Positions 43,615 through 53,032 of a stretch of DNA of 64,000 nt are shown in pieces (the first letter of the stretch is position 1; each line of letters opens with the position of its first letter). Made by a program: the position numbers and the translations under genes. The stretch is from Flavobacterium sp. CF108. Lineage in GTDB: Bacteria; Bacteroidota; Bacteroidia; Flavobacteriales; Flavobacteriaceae. The stretch is from positions 434,001-498,000 of the forward strand of contig NZ_FQWW01000001.1 of NCBI RefSeq assembly GCF_900129795.1. The letters are read 5' to 3'. The notes under the pieces are model-generated. The model was not told the origin of the DNA. It searched no databases and worked only from the letters and a program-made list of their open reading frames with translations.

Positions 43615-46047
43615 TTATTTCGCTTTCACAGATTTTCCTGTTTTTGACCCTTTATCTTCACTCAGGTTATAGGTCACTTTTTCAATTTTTCCGGTAAACT
43701 CAAAAGGAAGTTTATAATTAAAATCGACTGGAGAACCTACATCCATCCCCACATCTAAACCTTCATTAAGAGATATTTGAAGCGGAATTGTTCTTTCCAG
43801 ATGTTCTTCCCCTACTTTTTTGCCATTAACAAGCAGCGTAACTGTTGCGCCTTTTCCTCTTTCTTCTCCTTTACCTTCGTATTTAAAATCAACAACCAGT
43901 TTTACTTTTCCTTTTGGCAGCACTTCATTTCCTGAAACTGTTGGGCGTTCCAGAGCAAGATTATTGTAAACAAAGTTTGGTTTTCCGTTTTGCACATACA
44001 GTCCGTATCCGCCCACTAAACCTCCGTGTGTTACAATCATTCCTTCTGCTCCATTGTCAGGAACATCAATATCTGCCGTAATCGACCATGATTTATTGAG
44101 AATACGCGGCGCGGCTTCGTTTGGCAAACCCACTTGTCCGGAATAATAAGTAAAAGTATTCGTGTCTCCGGCCAGCGTTGGTCTTCCCATTAATTCACCG
44201 TTAAGTCTTTCAACAGCACGCCAATCCAGCGGAAGTACATTATATTTCGCCGCTTCGACCCACCATAAATCCTGCAGTTCTCTTAATTTCTGCGGATTTT
44301 TTGCTGCCAAATCATTTGCCTGACTAAAATCTTCATCGACTTTATAAAGTTCCCATTTTTGTTTATCGGGATCAAATGCACCACGATTTGGGTTCCAAGG
44401 CGCAAATGATAATGCCGAAGCCATCCAGCCATTATGATAAATCCCTCTGTTTACGGCCAGTTCAAAATATTGGGTCGTATGTTTTTCTTTTGCTTTGGCA
44501 TCATTAAAAGTATAAGCAAAACTGATTCCTTCAATAGGCTTTTGAGTAATACCGTTTACAACTTGCGGAGGTGTGATCCCAATAACATCATAAATTGTTG
44601 GCACAACATCAATGGTATGCGTAAACTGGCTTCTTAAACCTCCTTTGTCTTTAATTTTTGCCGGCCATGAAATAATCATCGGATTTCTTGTTCCTCCAAA
44701 ATGACTGGCAACCTGTTTTGTCCATTGAAATGGCGTATCCATTGCCCACGCCCATTCTGCCGTAAAATGATTAAAATGTTTTGGTCCGCCCAATTCGTCT
44801 ATCACTTTAAGGTTATCCTGCCATTTTTCGGGAATTCCGTTAAAAAACAAATTTTCATTTACAGATCCTTCAATTCCACCTTCGGCACTTGCTCCGTTAT
44901 CTCCGGCAATGTAAATGATAATGGTATTATCTGCATCCGGCAGTTGTTTTACAGCATCGACCACTCTTCCCATTTCATAATCACAATGCGAACCGTAGGC
45001 TGCAAATACTTCCATCATTCTGGCATACAAACGTTTTTGATCGGCATTGAGTGAACTCCACGCAGGCAGGCTCTCCGGTCTTGTCGTAAGTTTTGCATCA
45101 GCAGGAATAACACCCAGCTTTTTCTGTCTTTCAAAAGTCTGCTCTCTGTAAGCATCCCATCCCATATCAAATTTACCCTTGAACTTGTCTATCCATTCTT
45201 GCGGAGCATGATGCGGTGAATGTGCCGCGCCTGGCGCAACGTATAAAAAATAAGGTTTATCTGGTGCGATCGATTTTACTTTTTGAACCCAGGCAATAGC
45301 ATGGTCTGCAAGATCGACCGTCATATGGTAGTTTGGGTCCTGAGAAGCCGGAACAAGATTTCGGTTCTCAAACAAAACCGGGTTCCAATGGTTCATATCT
45401 CCCGAATTAAATCCGTAAAAATATTCAAAGCCCAAACCATTTGCCCAGCGGTCAAAAGGCCCTGCTTCGCTGGTTTCCCAAGCGGGTGTATTGTGATTTT
45501 TACCAATCCATGCTGTCATGTAACCATTTTGACGTAAAACTTCGGCAATAGTTGCTGCATTTTTGGGCAGTATGCAAACTGCACCATCATAACCTGTAGC
45601 CGCTTCTGTAATTCCTGAAAAAGAAACCGAATGATGATTTCGTCCTGTTATTAAGGCTGCACGCGTTGGACTGCAGAGCGCTGTGGTATGAAATTTATTG
45701 TAACGAATTCCTTCTGCCGCCAGTTTATCCATTGTTGGCGAAGGTACGCCTCCGCCAAAAGTGCTAAACTGTCCAAATCCCGAATCATCTAATAAAATTA
45801 ACACCACGTTTGGAGCGCCTTTTGGTGCTTTTACAGGCTGAGGGAATTGCGGCGGATCTGAATCCAGATAAGTTCTGCCTACATATCCCGAAAAGTGAAA
45901 ATCGGGTTGTGGTAAAACTTTTGGAGTTTCTGGTTTGTCATTTTCTTGGCTAAAAGTAAACTGCGTACCAAGAATTACAAATAATAGAAGTGCTGCCTTA
46001 TTTTTTATGAAAATTAAGGCAGTATCCCAAATGAGATTTGTTTTCAT
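43615..46047 (-). CDS. Secreted arylsulfatase (formylglycine type)
   Basis: The 810-residue protein has a signal peptide (1 to about 34) and a sulfatase domain: metal-binding DD at 87-88, and the maturation motif CSPTR (125-129) whose Cys becomes formylglycine, followed by AALITGRN. It also has GAAHSPHHAPQEW, GDNGASAEGG and KQVASHFGGTRNP, which fit the arylsulfatase A-like AtsA branch. A beta-sandwich domain fills the last roughly 190 residues. It would remove sulfate from aryl or carbohydrate sulfates, and needs a formylglycine-generating enzyme encoded elsewhere. It is the first gene of a two-gene operon with DUF1254. Confidence 0.93.
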   Translation of the reverse strand: MKTNLIWDTALIFIKNKAALLLFVILGTQFTFSQENDKPETPKVLPQPDFHFSGYVGRTYLDSDPPQFPQPVKAPKGAPNVVLILLDDSGFGQFSTFGGGVPSPTMDKLAAEGIRYNKFHTTALCSPTRAALITGRNHHSVSFSGITEAATGYDGAVCILPKNAATIAEVLRQNGYMTAWIGKNHNTPAWETSEAGPFDRWANGLGFEYFYGFNSGDMNHWNPVLFENRNLVPASQDPNYHMTVDLADHAIAWVQKVKSIAPDKPYFLYVAPGAAHSPHHAPQEWIDKFKGKFDMGWDAYREQTFERQKKLGVIPADAKLTTRPESLPAWSSLNADQKRLYARMMEVFAAYGSHCDYEMGRVVDAVKQLPDADNTIIIYIAGDNGASAEGGIEGSVNENLFFNGIPEKWQDNLKVIDELGGPKHFNHFTAEWAWAMDTPFQWTKQVASHFGGTRNPMIISWPAKIKDKGGLRSQFTHTIDVVPTIYDVIGITPPQVVNGITQKPIEGISFAYTFNDAKAKEKHTTQYFELAVNRGIYHNGWMASALSFAPWNPNRGAFDPDKQKWELYKVDEDFSQANDLAAKNPQKLRELQDLWWVEAAKYNVLPLDWRAVERLNGELMGRPTLAGDTNTFTYYSGQVGLPNEAAPRILNKSWSITADIDVPDNGAEGMIVTHGGLVGGYGLYVQNGKPNFVYNNLALERPTVSGNEVLPKGKVKLVVDFKYEGKGEERGKGATVTLLVNGKKVGEEHLERTIPLQISLNEGLDVGMDVGSPVDFNYKLPFEFTGKIEKVTYNLSEDKGSKTGKSVKAK

Positions 46048-46154
46048 GATTTGTTGTTTTAAAGGATAACTAAGTTACAACTTACTAACAACCAAAATCT
46101 TACAAACACGTTTCATATTATAACTTGAAACCTTTTTCTCAAATCATTTCAAAA

Positions 46155-46179
46155 AAAATGGCGCATATAGCGCCATTTT
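46155..46179 (-). terminator. Terminator of the PQQ-type dehydrogenase gene
   Basis: AAAATGGCGC and GCGCCATTTT form a perfect 10-base stem with a 5-base loop. A run of eight A on the plus strand gives the T run on the minus strand. Confidence 0.8.
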
Positions 46180-46204
46180 ATAATTTATAATTAACAATTG
46201 ATAA

Positions 46205-47434
46205 TTACTTCTTATCTATTTTATAAAGTCTTCCCTGATCTGTTACCGCATACAAAGCACCATCTGCACCTTGCGTAATATCTCTAAAACGCTGGCCTTC
46301 GCTGGCCAATAATCTTTCTTCTCCAACTACTTTATTATCTCTAATAACAAGTCGGGCAATATGCGTAGCGCTTAATGAACCAATAAAAAGATTATTTTGC
46401 CATTCCGGCACACGATTTCCTGAATAGAAAGTCATGCCGCTAGGAGAAATCACAGGATCCCAGTAATAAACCGGCTGTTCCATTCCCGCTTTTTGTTGAA
46501 TAGCGTCGCCAATTGGCTGTCCGCTGTATTCAATTCCGTAGGTAATCGTTGGCCATCCATAATTTGTTCCCGCTTTCAAACGATTGATTTCGTCACCACC
46601 TCTTGGTCCGTGTTCACTCTCCCAAATTTCTTTCGTAACCGGATGTATAGCAAGCCCCTGCGGATTTCTATGTCCGTATGTGTATATTTCTGGCAAAGCA
46701 TTTGCGCCGCCAAAAGTTGGATTTCCGGGTGCAGCCTGTCCGTCTTTTGTAATTCTGACTACTTTACCAAGACTTGCCGTTAAGGATTGTGCCAAAGGTC
46801 GGGTTTGCAATACAGAACGTTCTCCCGTACTTACCACAAGATTTCCGGTTTGATCAAACAGAATTCTTCCTCCATAATGCAAATCGCTAGGATTTGCAGG
46901 ACTTGAACGATAAATTATGGTTGCGTTTTCGATAGTTTTTTCGTCGTTTGCCAGTTTTCCTTTTGCAACAGCTGAAATATTTCCGCCTGTTACGGCTTCA
47001 GAAAATACCCAATAAATCATTTTGTTTGTTGTATAATCAGGATCAAGGCATAAACCTAATAAACCTCCCTGATTCGCAGGATTTACAGCTGGTAAACCTG
47101 TAATTGGCGCGCTGACCACTCCGGCAGTTGTCACGATACGTAATGTTCCCGTTGTTTTTTGAGTAACCAAAAGTCGGCCGTCAGGAAGCACTTTCACGCC
47201 CCACGGACTTGTAAGTGCCGATGTAATGATTTCTGTTTTAAATTCTGTATTGGTAGTCATACCGTTAATTCTGGTCTGGCCAGAAAAAGCAGGTTTATAT
47301 TGTGTATTTGCAGGATTAGTTTCTACAGGATCGGTTACGGTTCCGCCTCCATTTTCAGGATCATCATCGTTGTTGTTGCAGTTAAAGGCAAATAATGCAC
47401 TCGAAAGAATCAAAATGTACTTTAAATTTTTCAT
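46205..47434 (-). CDS. PQQ-dependent sugar (glucose/sorbosone) dehydrogenase, lipoprotein
   Basis: The 409-residue protein has a lipoprotein-type signal (FAFNCNNND), an Asp/Asn-rich linker, and the six-bladed soluble glucose dehydrogenase propeller: SPWGVKVLPDGRLLV, GLLGLCLDPDY, DLHYGGRILF, YGHRNPQGLAIHP and SEHGPRGGDEINRL. These enzymes oxidise aldoses in the periplasm using PQQ bound from the medium or made by the host cell; pqq genes are not in the window. The stop codon lies in a TAATTATCAATTG-type repeat. It is monocistronic. Confidence 0.92.
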   Translation of the reverse strand: MKNLKYILILSSALFAFNCNNNDDDPENGGGTVTDPVETNPANTQYKPAFSGQTRINGMTTNTEFKTEIITSALTSPWGVKVLPDGRLLVTQKTTGTLRIVTTAGVVSAPITGLPAVNPANQGGLLGLCLDPDYTTNKMIYWVFSEAVTGGNISAVAKGKLANDEKTIENATIIYRSSPANPSDLHYGGRILFDQTGNLVVSTGERSVLQTRPLAQSLTASLGKVVRITKDGQAAPGNPTFGGANALPEIYTYGHRNPQGLAIHPVTKEIWESEHGPRGGDEINRLKAGTNYGWPTITYGIEYSGQPIGDAIQQKAGMEQPVYYWDPVISPSGMTFYSGNRVPEWQNNLFIGSLSATHIARLVIRDNKVVGEERLLASEGQRFRDITQGADGALYAVTDQGRLYKIDKK

Positions 47435-47565
47435 AGTAGATATTTATTAAATTAATTTGGGTTATAGCTTCAAATATCCAAAATAAAAATTCAAAAATTT
47501 TATATAATTTAAGGAAAGGCTTACAGAATTCTTATTGTAAAAACTTTGTATTTAGCTATCACTAT

Positions 47566-47742
47566 CATTCCATAGGAATGTTTCGTTGGTAGAAAAAACA
47601 ATAATTGTCTGGGTTTACGTTCCATAGGAACGTTTGACACATTCAGATAATTAAAAAATGACATTAAAACCAAACGTTCCTACGGAACGTAAAATAATAA
47701 TAACATATTTTTTTCTACCGACGAGATGTCCCTCTGGAACAT
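47566..47742. repeat. MITE-like element with four GTTCC-GGAAC palindromes
   Basis: Palindromes lie at 47566-47580 (CATTCCATAGGAATG), 47617-47633 (ACGTTCCATAGGAACGT), 47674-47690 (ACGTTCCTACGGAACGT) and 47726-47742 (imperfect). Two 16-base arms, 47583-47598 and 47709-47724, are inverted with one mismatch (TCGTTGGTAGAAAAAA). No transposase is present. Confidence 0.7.
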
Positions 47743-47768
47743 AGAAATATTATACAAAAAATAAGGGC

Positions 47769-47787
47769 TGTCTCAACTTTTGAGACA
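47769..47787 (-). terminator. Terminator of the TonB receptor gene
   Basis: TGTCTCAA and TTGAGACA pair around a 3-base loop, with the T-rich side on the minus strand 27 bases beyond the stop. Confidence 0.65.
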
Positions 47788-47813
47788 ACCTTCCTTCTAT
47801 TTTTTTGGATCCT

Positions 47814-50018
47814 CTACCAGCTGTATTTCAATATCAATCTGGCATTAAATGGTGTTCCTGCCGTAAGGTGAATTTCTTCTACAGGATCCGTTTCATTTGC
47901 TAAACGGGATTCTGTTAAAAATTGCGTTTCCTTCCATTTTGTATTAAAAATATTGTCGATGTTTACCCCTATCGAAACTTTTTTAATTTGATAATTTACA
48001 GAGAAATCTGTGATGCAATATCCTTTTGCCACAACCGAATTATCTTCATTCGCCGGACGATCACCCAAAAATCGTGTTCTTAAACTTCCCGAAAACCCTT
48101 TTAAATCCTTCACCGAAAATCCGTTCATTAAAGTATGAACCGGAGCAAGCGGTAAATAATCATTTCCTTTTGGTTCGTCAATTGATCTGGCGTGTGTATA
48201 CGTATAATCGGTATTCCAAAATAACCAGTTTGTTAATTGGTATCTAAAACCAAAATCAAAACCTTTACGTTCTGTTTTTCCGCTTGGTTCAACAACCGCT
48301 TCGTCGCCCACATACACAAATTCTTGCGCTAAATACAAATACCAAATTGCTGAGTTTACAATCATTCTTGGAAACGGTTTCCAGTTAATTCCTAAATCGG
48401 CACCGTAGGTTTCAGGCAGGATTTTTTCGCCTTTCTGCGCCACAACTACGCGTGTATCATTACTGTGAAATCCTTTTCCTAATTTTAAAAAATACTGAAG
48501 TTTATCATTTTGAGTATATAGGAAATTTAGTTTTGGGCTTACAATCGCTTTTGTCTGCGTTTGATTTGTATAAGTTGAAGCCAGTTGATCTTCATATCCA
48601 AACTTGAAATAATCCAAGCGAACACCTGAATTAATCAGCCATTTTCCTGATGTAAAATCAAAACTGGTGTAACTAAAAAGGTTAGTTTGGTTTACGCTTC
48701 CTAAACTCAAATATTCTAAAACCGTTTTTCGGCTTAAAGTATGCGACAATTCTACATCTTTATTGTTGTCGTTTCTTAATCCTGCACCTAATTTAAAAAG
48801 CCATTTTTCGTTTAGCTTCTCATTATACTCCGACTGAAAACCAACAATGGTTCTGTTTTCTTTTTGTTTGATTTGGTCGCCGTTTACAGGATCATTCAGG
48901 AAAAAAGTAAAATTCGAATACAATTCAAAATCATATTTACTCAAATATGCCGTGTTTTTAATATGTGCGTTTTCGTCAATTTTGGCATCATATTGCAGGT
49001 TGAAATTGGTTCTTCCCGTATTTCCGCCTTCATTTGGATCAATTGCTCCATAGTGCGAAATTGTTCCGTCGTTTACTGCACGGTCCGGAATTTGTCCGCT
49101 GGCATCCCATTGACTTTTAAAATGCGAAACAGCAATTGCCAGTTTATCTCCGTTATTCATTTTTGCAGCATATTTTCCAAACAAATTAATTCGGTTAAAG
49201 TTTTGCGGCGCATCAAAATAACCATCGGTCATCATGTATTCTCCCGCAAAATATGCCGACTGATTTTCCTTATTCAGTAAATTGAACAAAGCCACAGTAC
49301 GAAAAGTATCAAACTGTCCGCCCTCAAAAGACAGTGAACTGTTTTGCAAAGCATTTTTAGTATTAAAACCAACATATCCCGCCGTTGTAAAATCACCTTT
49401 ATCTGCAAAATAAGAACCTTTATCAAAATCGATATTATCTACCGTTTCCGGAATCACAAAATGAAGATCGGCGTAACCTTGTCCGTGTGCGTGCGAAACC
49501 ATATTAACCGGCATCCCGTCTACCGTAACATTAATATCCGTACCGTGATCGCAGTCAAAACCACGCAGAAAAATCTGCTCTGCTTTTCCCCCGCCCGCGT
49601 GCTGGCCAATAAAAAGCCCCGGAACTTTACGCAATAAATCCTGCGAGTTAGATACTGGCTGAATTTCTAAATCTATTTTTGAAATTGTATTAAGATATTT
49701 CAAATTGTTGGTAATCGTAACTTCTTCCAGTAAAAAAGGTTTTTCTTCTAATTGAATTGAAAGTAAATCAGTTGCAGAAATTTTTATTTTCTGTGTAATA
49801 AATCCTTGTTTTGAAATTTGAAGGCTGTCGTCGATTTTAGTTTCTTCTAAAGTGAATTTTCCGTTTATGTCTGTGTGAGCGTGTGTTTTAGAAATCAAAT
49901 TCCGAATCAAAACATCAGATAATGGTTTTCCGTTTGCACCATTTACAGTCCCAGAAACTGCTTGTGATTTTGCCGAAAAAGAGAGGATAAAAACAGAGAA
50001 AACGAATAAGAATCGCAT
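47814..50018 (-). CDS. TonB-dependent receptor with His/Asp-rich plug
   Basis: The start is the ATG at 50018, because a signal peptide (MRFLFVFSVFILSFSAKSQ) begins there; the longer frame adds 32 unlike residues. The 734-residue protein has a carboxypeptidase-regulatory-like domain (about 20-105), a plug (about 115-225) and a barrel. The plug contains RGFDCDHGTDINVTVDGMP and VSHAHGQGYADLHF, dense in His and Asp, a combination seen in receptors thought to handle metals or metal complexes. The cargo is therefore perhaps a metal chelate; this is inference. It stands alone. Confidence 0.9.
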   Translation of the reverse strand: MRFLFVFSVFILSFSAKSQAVSGTVNGANGKPLSDVLIRNLISKTHAHTDINGKFTLEETKIDDSLQISKQGFITQKIKISATDLLSIQLEEKPFLLEEVTITNNLKYLNTISKIDLEIQPVSNSQDLLRKVPGLFIGQHAGGGKAEQIFLRGFDCDHGTDINVTVDGMPVNMVSHAHGQGYADLHFVIPETVDNIDFDKGSYFADKGDFTTAGYVGFNTKNALQNSSLSFEGGQFDTFRTVALFNLLNKENQSAYFAGEYMMTDGYFDAPQNFNRINLFGKYAAKMNNGDKLAIAVSHFKSQWDASGQIPDRAVNDGTISHYGAIDPNEGGNTGRTNFNLQYDAKIDENAHIKNTAYLSKYDFELYSNFTFFLNDPVNGDQIKQKENRTIVGFQSEYNEKLNEKWLFKLGAGLRNDNNKDVELSHTLSRKTVLEYLSLGSVNQTNLFSYTSFDFTSGKWLINSGVRLDYFKFGYEDQLASTYTNQTQTKAIVSPKLNFLYTQNDKLQYFLKLGKGFHSNDTRVVVAQKGEKILPETYGADLGINWKPFPRMIVNSAIWYLYLAQEFVYVGDEAVVEPSGKTERKGFDFGFRYQLTNWLFWNTDYTYTHARSIDEPKGNDYLPLAPVHTLMNGFSVKDLKGFSGSLRTRFLGDRPANEDNSVVAKGYCITDFSVNYQIKKVSIGVNIDNIFNTKWKETQFLTESRLANETDPVEEIHLTAGTPFNARLILKYSW

Positions 50019-50103
50019 GTAGTAAGTTTTGGTATTGGATCGCAAAAATACTATTCTAGCTTTTGGAATGCAATTAATTTTAAATACATAACTGTGCGTG
50101 TAA

Positions 50104-50142
50104 AGCTTTGTCAAAGTTTAAAACTTTGACAAAGCTGCTGAG
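50104..50142. repeat. AGCTTTGTCAAAG hairpin repeat
   Basis: AGCTTTGTCAAAGTTT pairs with AAACTTTGACAAAGCT, a perfect 16-base stem. The right part (50123-50142) recurs with two changes at 54741-54760, so this belongs to a dispersed family. Confidence 0.7.
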
Positions 50143-50155
50143 TTTTTAAACAAAA

Positions 50156-50179
50156 AAATCCCATTATAAAATGGGATTT
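50156..50179 (-). terminator. Terminator of the quinone oxidoreductase gene
   Basis: AAATCCCAT and ATGGGATTT form a perfect stem; a run of seven A on the plus strand provides the minus-strand T run 20 bases beyond the stop. Confidence 0.8.
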
Positions 50180-50201
50180 CTTTAATTTTCTAAAAATGCA
50201 A

Positions 50202-51215
50202 TTAATATTTAATAGCAATTTTACCAATCGTTTTTCCGGATTCTAAAAGCTGATGCGCTTTTTTAAGATTCTCTGCAGAAAGTCCTTTATAGGTTTCTTT
50301 TAAAGTTGTTTTTAAAACACCTTCGTCTAATAAATCGGCGATTTTATTTAAAATATGATGCTGTTCGATCATATCTTCCGTTTGAAACATCGAACGTGTG
50401 TACATCAATTCCCATGAAAAGGAAACACTTTTACTTTTCAATTTATTTAAAACAACAGGTTCTGCACTTCCGGTAATCGAAGCAATATGTCCTTGTGGTT
50501 TAATTAATTCCGACATAATATCCCAATATGCATTGGTATCAACAAAATCTAAAATAAAATCTACTTGCTGAAAACCAGCTTCTCTAACCGAAGCAATTAA
50601 ATCTTTATGATCTACAACAAAATCGGCTCCTTGCTGTTTGCACCATTTTATTGTTTCCGGACGCGAAGCTGTAGCAATTACATTTAAACCAGCGATTTTC
50701 TTTGATAGCTGAATGGCGATAGAACCAACACCGCCGGCACCTCCGATAATTAAGATTGATTTTCCTTTGTCTTTCTCAGGATTGATTCTGATTCTGTCAA
50801 AAAGGATTTCCCAGGCTGTTAAACCGGTTAACGGAATCACGGCAGCTTCTGCATTCGTTAATGATGTTGGTTTATTACCTACAATTCTTTCGTCAACAAT
50901 TTGAAATTCGGCGTTACTTCCTTGTTTTGTTAAATCTCCGGCGTAATAAACCGGATCGCCAACTTCAAATAAAGTTACTTTTTCTCCAACTGCCTGTACA
51001 ATTCCTACGGCATCCCAGCCAATAATTTTTGGGTTTTCCAGAACGGTATCTTTTGCAGCACTCTGGCGAATTTTAAAATCAACCGGATTTACGGAGATTG
51101 CATCAATTTTTACTAATAAATCGTGCGCTCCGGGTATGGGTTTTGCAGTTTCAAATTCTATAAAACTGTCTTTTTCTTCTATGGGTAATGATGATTTGAA
51201 TCCTATTGCTTTCAT
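50202..51215 (-). CDS. Zinc-type alcohol dehydrogenase-like quinone oxidoreductase
   Basis: The start is the ATG at 51215 (MKAIGFKSSLP); the longer frame adds an unlike 12 residues. The 337-residue MDR protein has the GGAGGVGSIAIQLSKK nucleotide motif and DPVYYAGD, and lacks the cysteines of the structural zinc, as in quinone oxidoreductases (QOR/ZTA1). It would reduce quinones or enones with NADPH. Neighbours do not narrow the substrate. Confidence 0.9.
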   Translation of the reverse strand: MKAIGFKSSLPIEEKDSFIEFETAKPIPGAHDLLVKIDAISVNPVDFKIRQSAAKDTVLENPKIIGWDAVGIVQAVGEKVTLFEVGDPVYYAGDLTKQGSNAEFQIVDERIVGNKPTSLTNAEAAVIPLTGLTAWEILFDRIRINPEKDKGKSILIIGGAGGVGSIAIQLSKKIAGLNVIATASRPETIKWCKQQGADFVVDHKDLIASVREAGFQQVDFILDFVDTNAYWDIMSELIKPQGHIASITGSAEPVVLNKLKSKSVSFSWELMYTRSMFQTEDMIEQHHILNKIADLLDEGVLKTTLKETYKGLSAENLKKAHQLLESGKTIGKIAIKY

Positions 51216-51348
51216 CGTTTTTTTTATTTTTGGTTTAAAATATACTAACAAAGATACGAGTCGTTTGATTCTTAAAACTGGTATATTTTTATTTTATATT
51301 GGTACAAATTCAGCAATTTGAAAAGGTTCTGAGATGCTAAGTTTTTTA

Positions 51349-51429
51349 TTTCACGCAGATTTTACAGATTTAGGCAGATTAAAAAGATCTGCGTTTATCT
51401 GCTTAAATCTCTTTTAAATCTGCGTGAAA
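51349..51429. repeat. Long inverted repeat of the CAGATT family
   Basis: TTTCACGCAGATTT (51349-51362) and AAATCTGCGTGAAA (51416-51429) are perfect inverted arms, and the interior again holds GGCAGAT and ATCTGC. The element can fold into one long hairpin. Related copies lie at 57251-57466, 61551-61599, 62870 and 63090. Confidence 0.75.
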
Positions 51430-51471
51430 AAACATTTTTAAAAAGTAAATTTGCTTAAAAATCTCTTCAAA

Positions 51472-52032
51472 ATGAATATCCGCAAAGCCAATATATCCGA
51501 TTCAAAATACATTGCTCCTATTTTATTATTGGCAATGGAGGACATCATTTATAAATATATGGGCAAGAAAGATCATGACAGCGCACTCGAATTGGTTTCT
51601 TATTTTACTGAAAGAGAAGGTAATCAATATTCGTATGAGAATTGTTTTGTAGCCGAGTCTGAAAATGAAATTATTGGCGCAGTAAGCGTTTATAATGGTG
51701 CCGATTTACGCGAATTGCGCGCCCCTATTATTCATTATGTACATCTCAATTTTAATCCTGATTTTTATCTTGAAGAAGAAACACAGGCTGGTGAATATTA
51801 TATTGATTCGGTGGGAATAAACCCGAAACATCAGGGAAAAGGAATTGGTTCTAAAATACTTCAGTTTCTAATTGATGAATATGTACATAAAAATAAACAG
51901 ACTTTGGGATTATTGGTTGATGAAAATAATCCGCTGGCGAAAAACCTTTATTTAAAACTTGGATTTAAAGTTGTGGGTAAAAAAACTTTGGTTGAAAAAA
52001 AACTGGATCATCTTCAAATAAGTCCGAATTAA
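51472..52032 (+). CDS. GNAT family N-acetyltransferase
   Basis: The ATG at 51472 is used; the earlier in-frame codon is TTG. The 186-residue protein shows GNAT motifs: MNIRKANISDSKYIAPI at the start, YYIDSVGINPKHQGKGIGSK (acetyl-CoA loop) and LLVDENNPLAKNLYLKLGF. The substrate is unknown. It starts right after a CAGATT hairpin and is followed closely (51 bases) by the AraC gene, which may be in the same transcript. Confidence 0.88.
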   Translation: MNIRKANISDSKYIAPILLLAMEDIIYKYMGKKDHDSALELVSYFTEREGNQYSYENCFVAESENEIIGAVSVYNGADLRELRAPIIHYVHLNFNPDFYLEEETQAGEYYIDSVGINPKHQGKGIGSKILQFLIDEYVHKNKQTLGLLVDENNPLAKNLYLKLGFKVVGKKTLVEKKLDHLQISPN

Positions 52033-52083
52033 AATTCGGCTCTGCCAAAGAAAATTAGTATTTTTAAACCAAAACCGCTTGTA

Positions 52084-52953
52084 ATGAACCACCAAATATT
52101 TGAATCTAATTATAAAAAACTGGGATTTTTAATTCTGAATCCCGAAACTGTTGAGGAAATTAATGGTGATGATTACAAAGCTTATATTAAGGTATTGTAT
52201 TTACCGGAAGGTTACGAAATAACAATTGACTTTAAACAATACAAAACTTCAAGCCCTTCTCTGTTTTTTATAAACAGCAATCAATATTTACAGATTAATA
52301 AGGAAGGAAAAAAGCAGGGCTATTTTATGTATTATAACCGCGACTTTTATTGTGTACAGATTCATGATGCCGAAGTTGCCTGCGACGGTTTGTTATTCAA
52401 TAATATTTTTGAAATGCCAATGACAACTTTGCCTGATAAGGAAGTTTTATTTGTTGAAGGCATTTACAATCAGATTCAGCAGGAATTTGACGCTCCCGAT
52501 TCTTCGCAGGAAGAAATGATCCGCACCTATTTAAAACAGCTTATTATTAAAGCTACCCGAATTTGGAAAATACAGCAATTGGGTGTTTTAAATGATGAAC
52601 CTTCAAAAGAAATGGATTTCTTTAGAGATTTCAGCCGATTGGTCGAAATTCATTTCAGAACCAAACATACCGTTGCAGATTATGCTGATATATTGGGTCT
52701 TGCGCCCAAAACACTTTCGAATAAATTCAATCGCTTAGAGCTTTCTCAGCCTAACGATATTATTAAAGATCGTATTATTCTGGAAGCTAAAAGACTTTTG
52801 GGCTATTCTTCATTAAGTGTAAAAGAGATTGCTTACCAGCTTGGTTATGAAGATCCAGCTTATTTTAACCGACTTTTTACCAATAAAGTTGGCGACACTC
52901 CATCTAATTTCAAGAAAAAATACCTTCAAGGGAAAAATGTACAATTAGAATAG
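52084..52953 (+). CDS. AraC-family transcriptional regulator
   Basis: The 289-residue protein has a cupin-like sensor (about 15-140) and a C-terminal HTH pair (KHTVADYADILGLAPKTLSN and VKEIAYQLGYEDPAYFNRLF). A promoter-like TATCTTTG follows its stop, before the alpha/beta hydrolase gene, which is the likely target. Confidence 0.92.
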   Translation: MNHQIFESNYKKLGFLILNPETVEEINGDDYKAYIKVLYLPEGYEITIDFKQYKTSSPSLFFINSNQYLQINKEGKKQGYFMYYNRDFYCVQIHDAEVACDGLLFNNIFEMPMTTLPDKEVLFVEGIYNQIQQEFDAPDSSQEEMIRTYLKQLIIKATRIWKIQQLGVLNDEPSKEMDFFRDFSRLVEIHFRTKHTVADYADILGLAPKTLSNKFNRLELSQPNDIIKDRIILEAKRLLGYSSLSVKEIAYQLGYEDPAYFNRLFTNKVGDTPSNFKKKYLQGKNVQLE

Positions 52954-52987
52954 ACTTTTGTCTATTTTTACAGCCTTATTGCCGCCA

Positions 52988-52995
52988 TATCTTTG
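52988..52995 (+). promoter_or_regulatory. Perfect TAnnTTTG element before the hydrolase gene
   Basis: TATCTTTG lies 37 bases before the start codon. The strings CTTTTGTCTAT (52955) and CTTTGTCCTAT (52991) are similar and 36 bases apart, so they could be activator half-sites for the AraC protein. Confidence 0.45.
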
Positions 52996-53032
52996 TCCTA
53001 TCAAATTATAAATAATTAAAAAGACAAATGAT

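Larger units (their letters stand above)
47435..47813. other. Intergenic region, 379 bases, mostly repeat element
   Basis: It holds the promoter side of the dehydrogenase gene, a roughly 180-base palindromic element (47566-47742) and the terminator of the TonB receptor gene (47769-47787). No gene is visible. Confidence 0.6.

Noticed and set aside
44434..49637. Several plus-strand open frames of 67-138 codons opposite the arylsulfatase and TonB receptor genes
   Set aside because: All are antisense shadows with low-complexity hydrophobic sequence and no own promoter or context.
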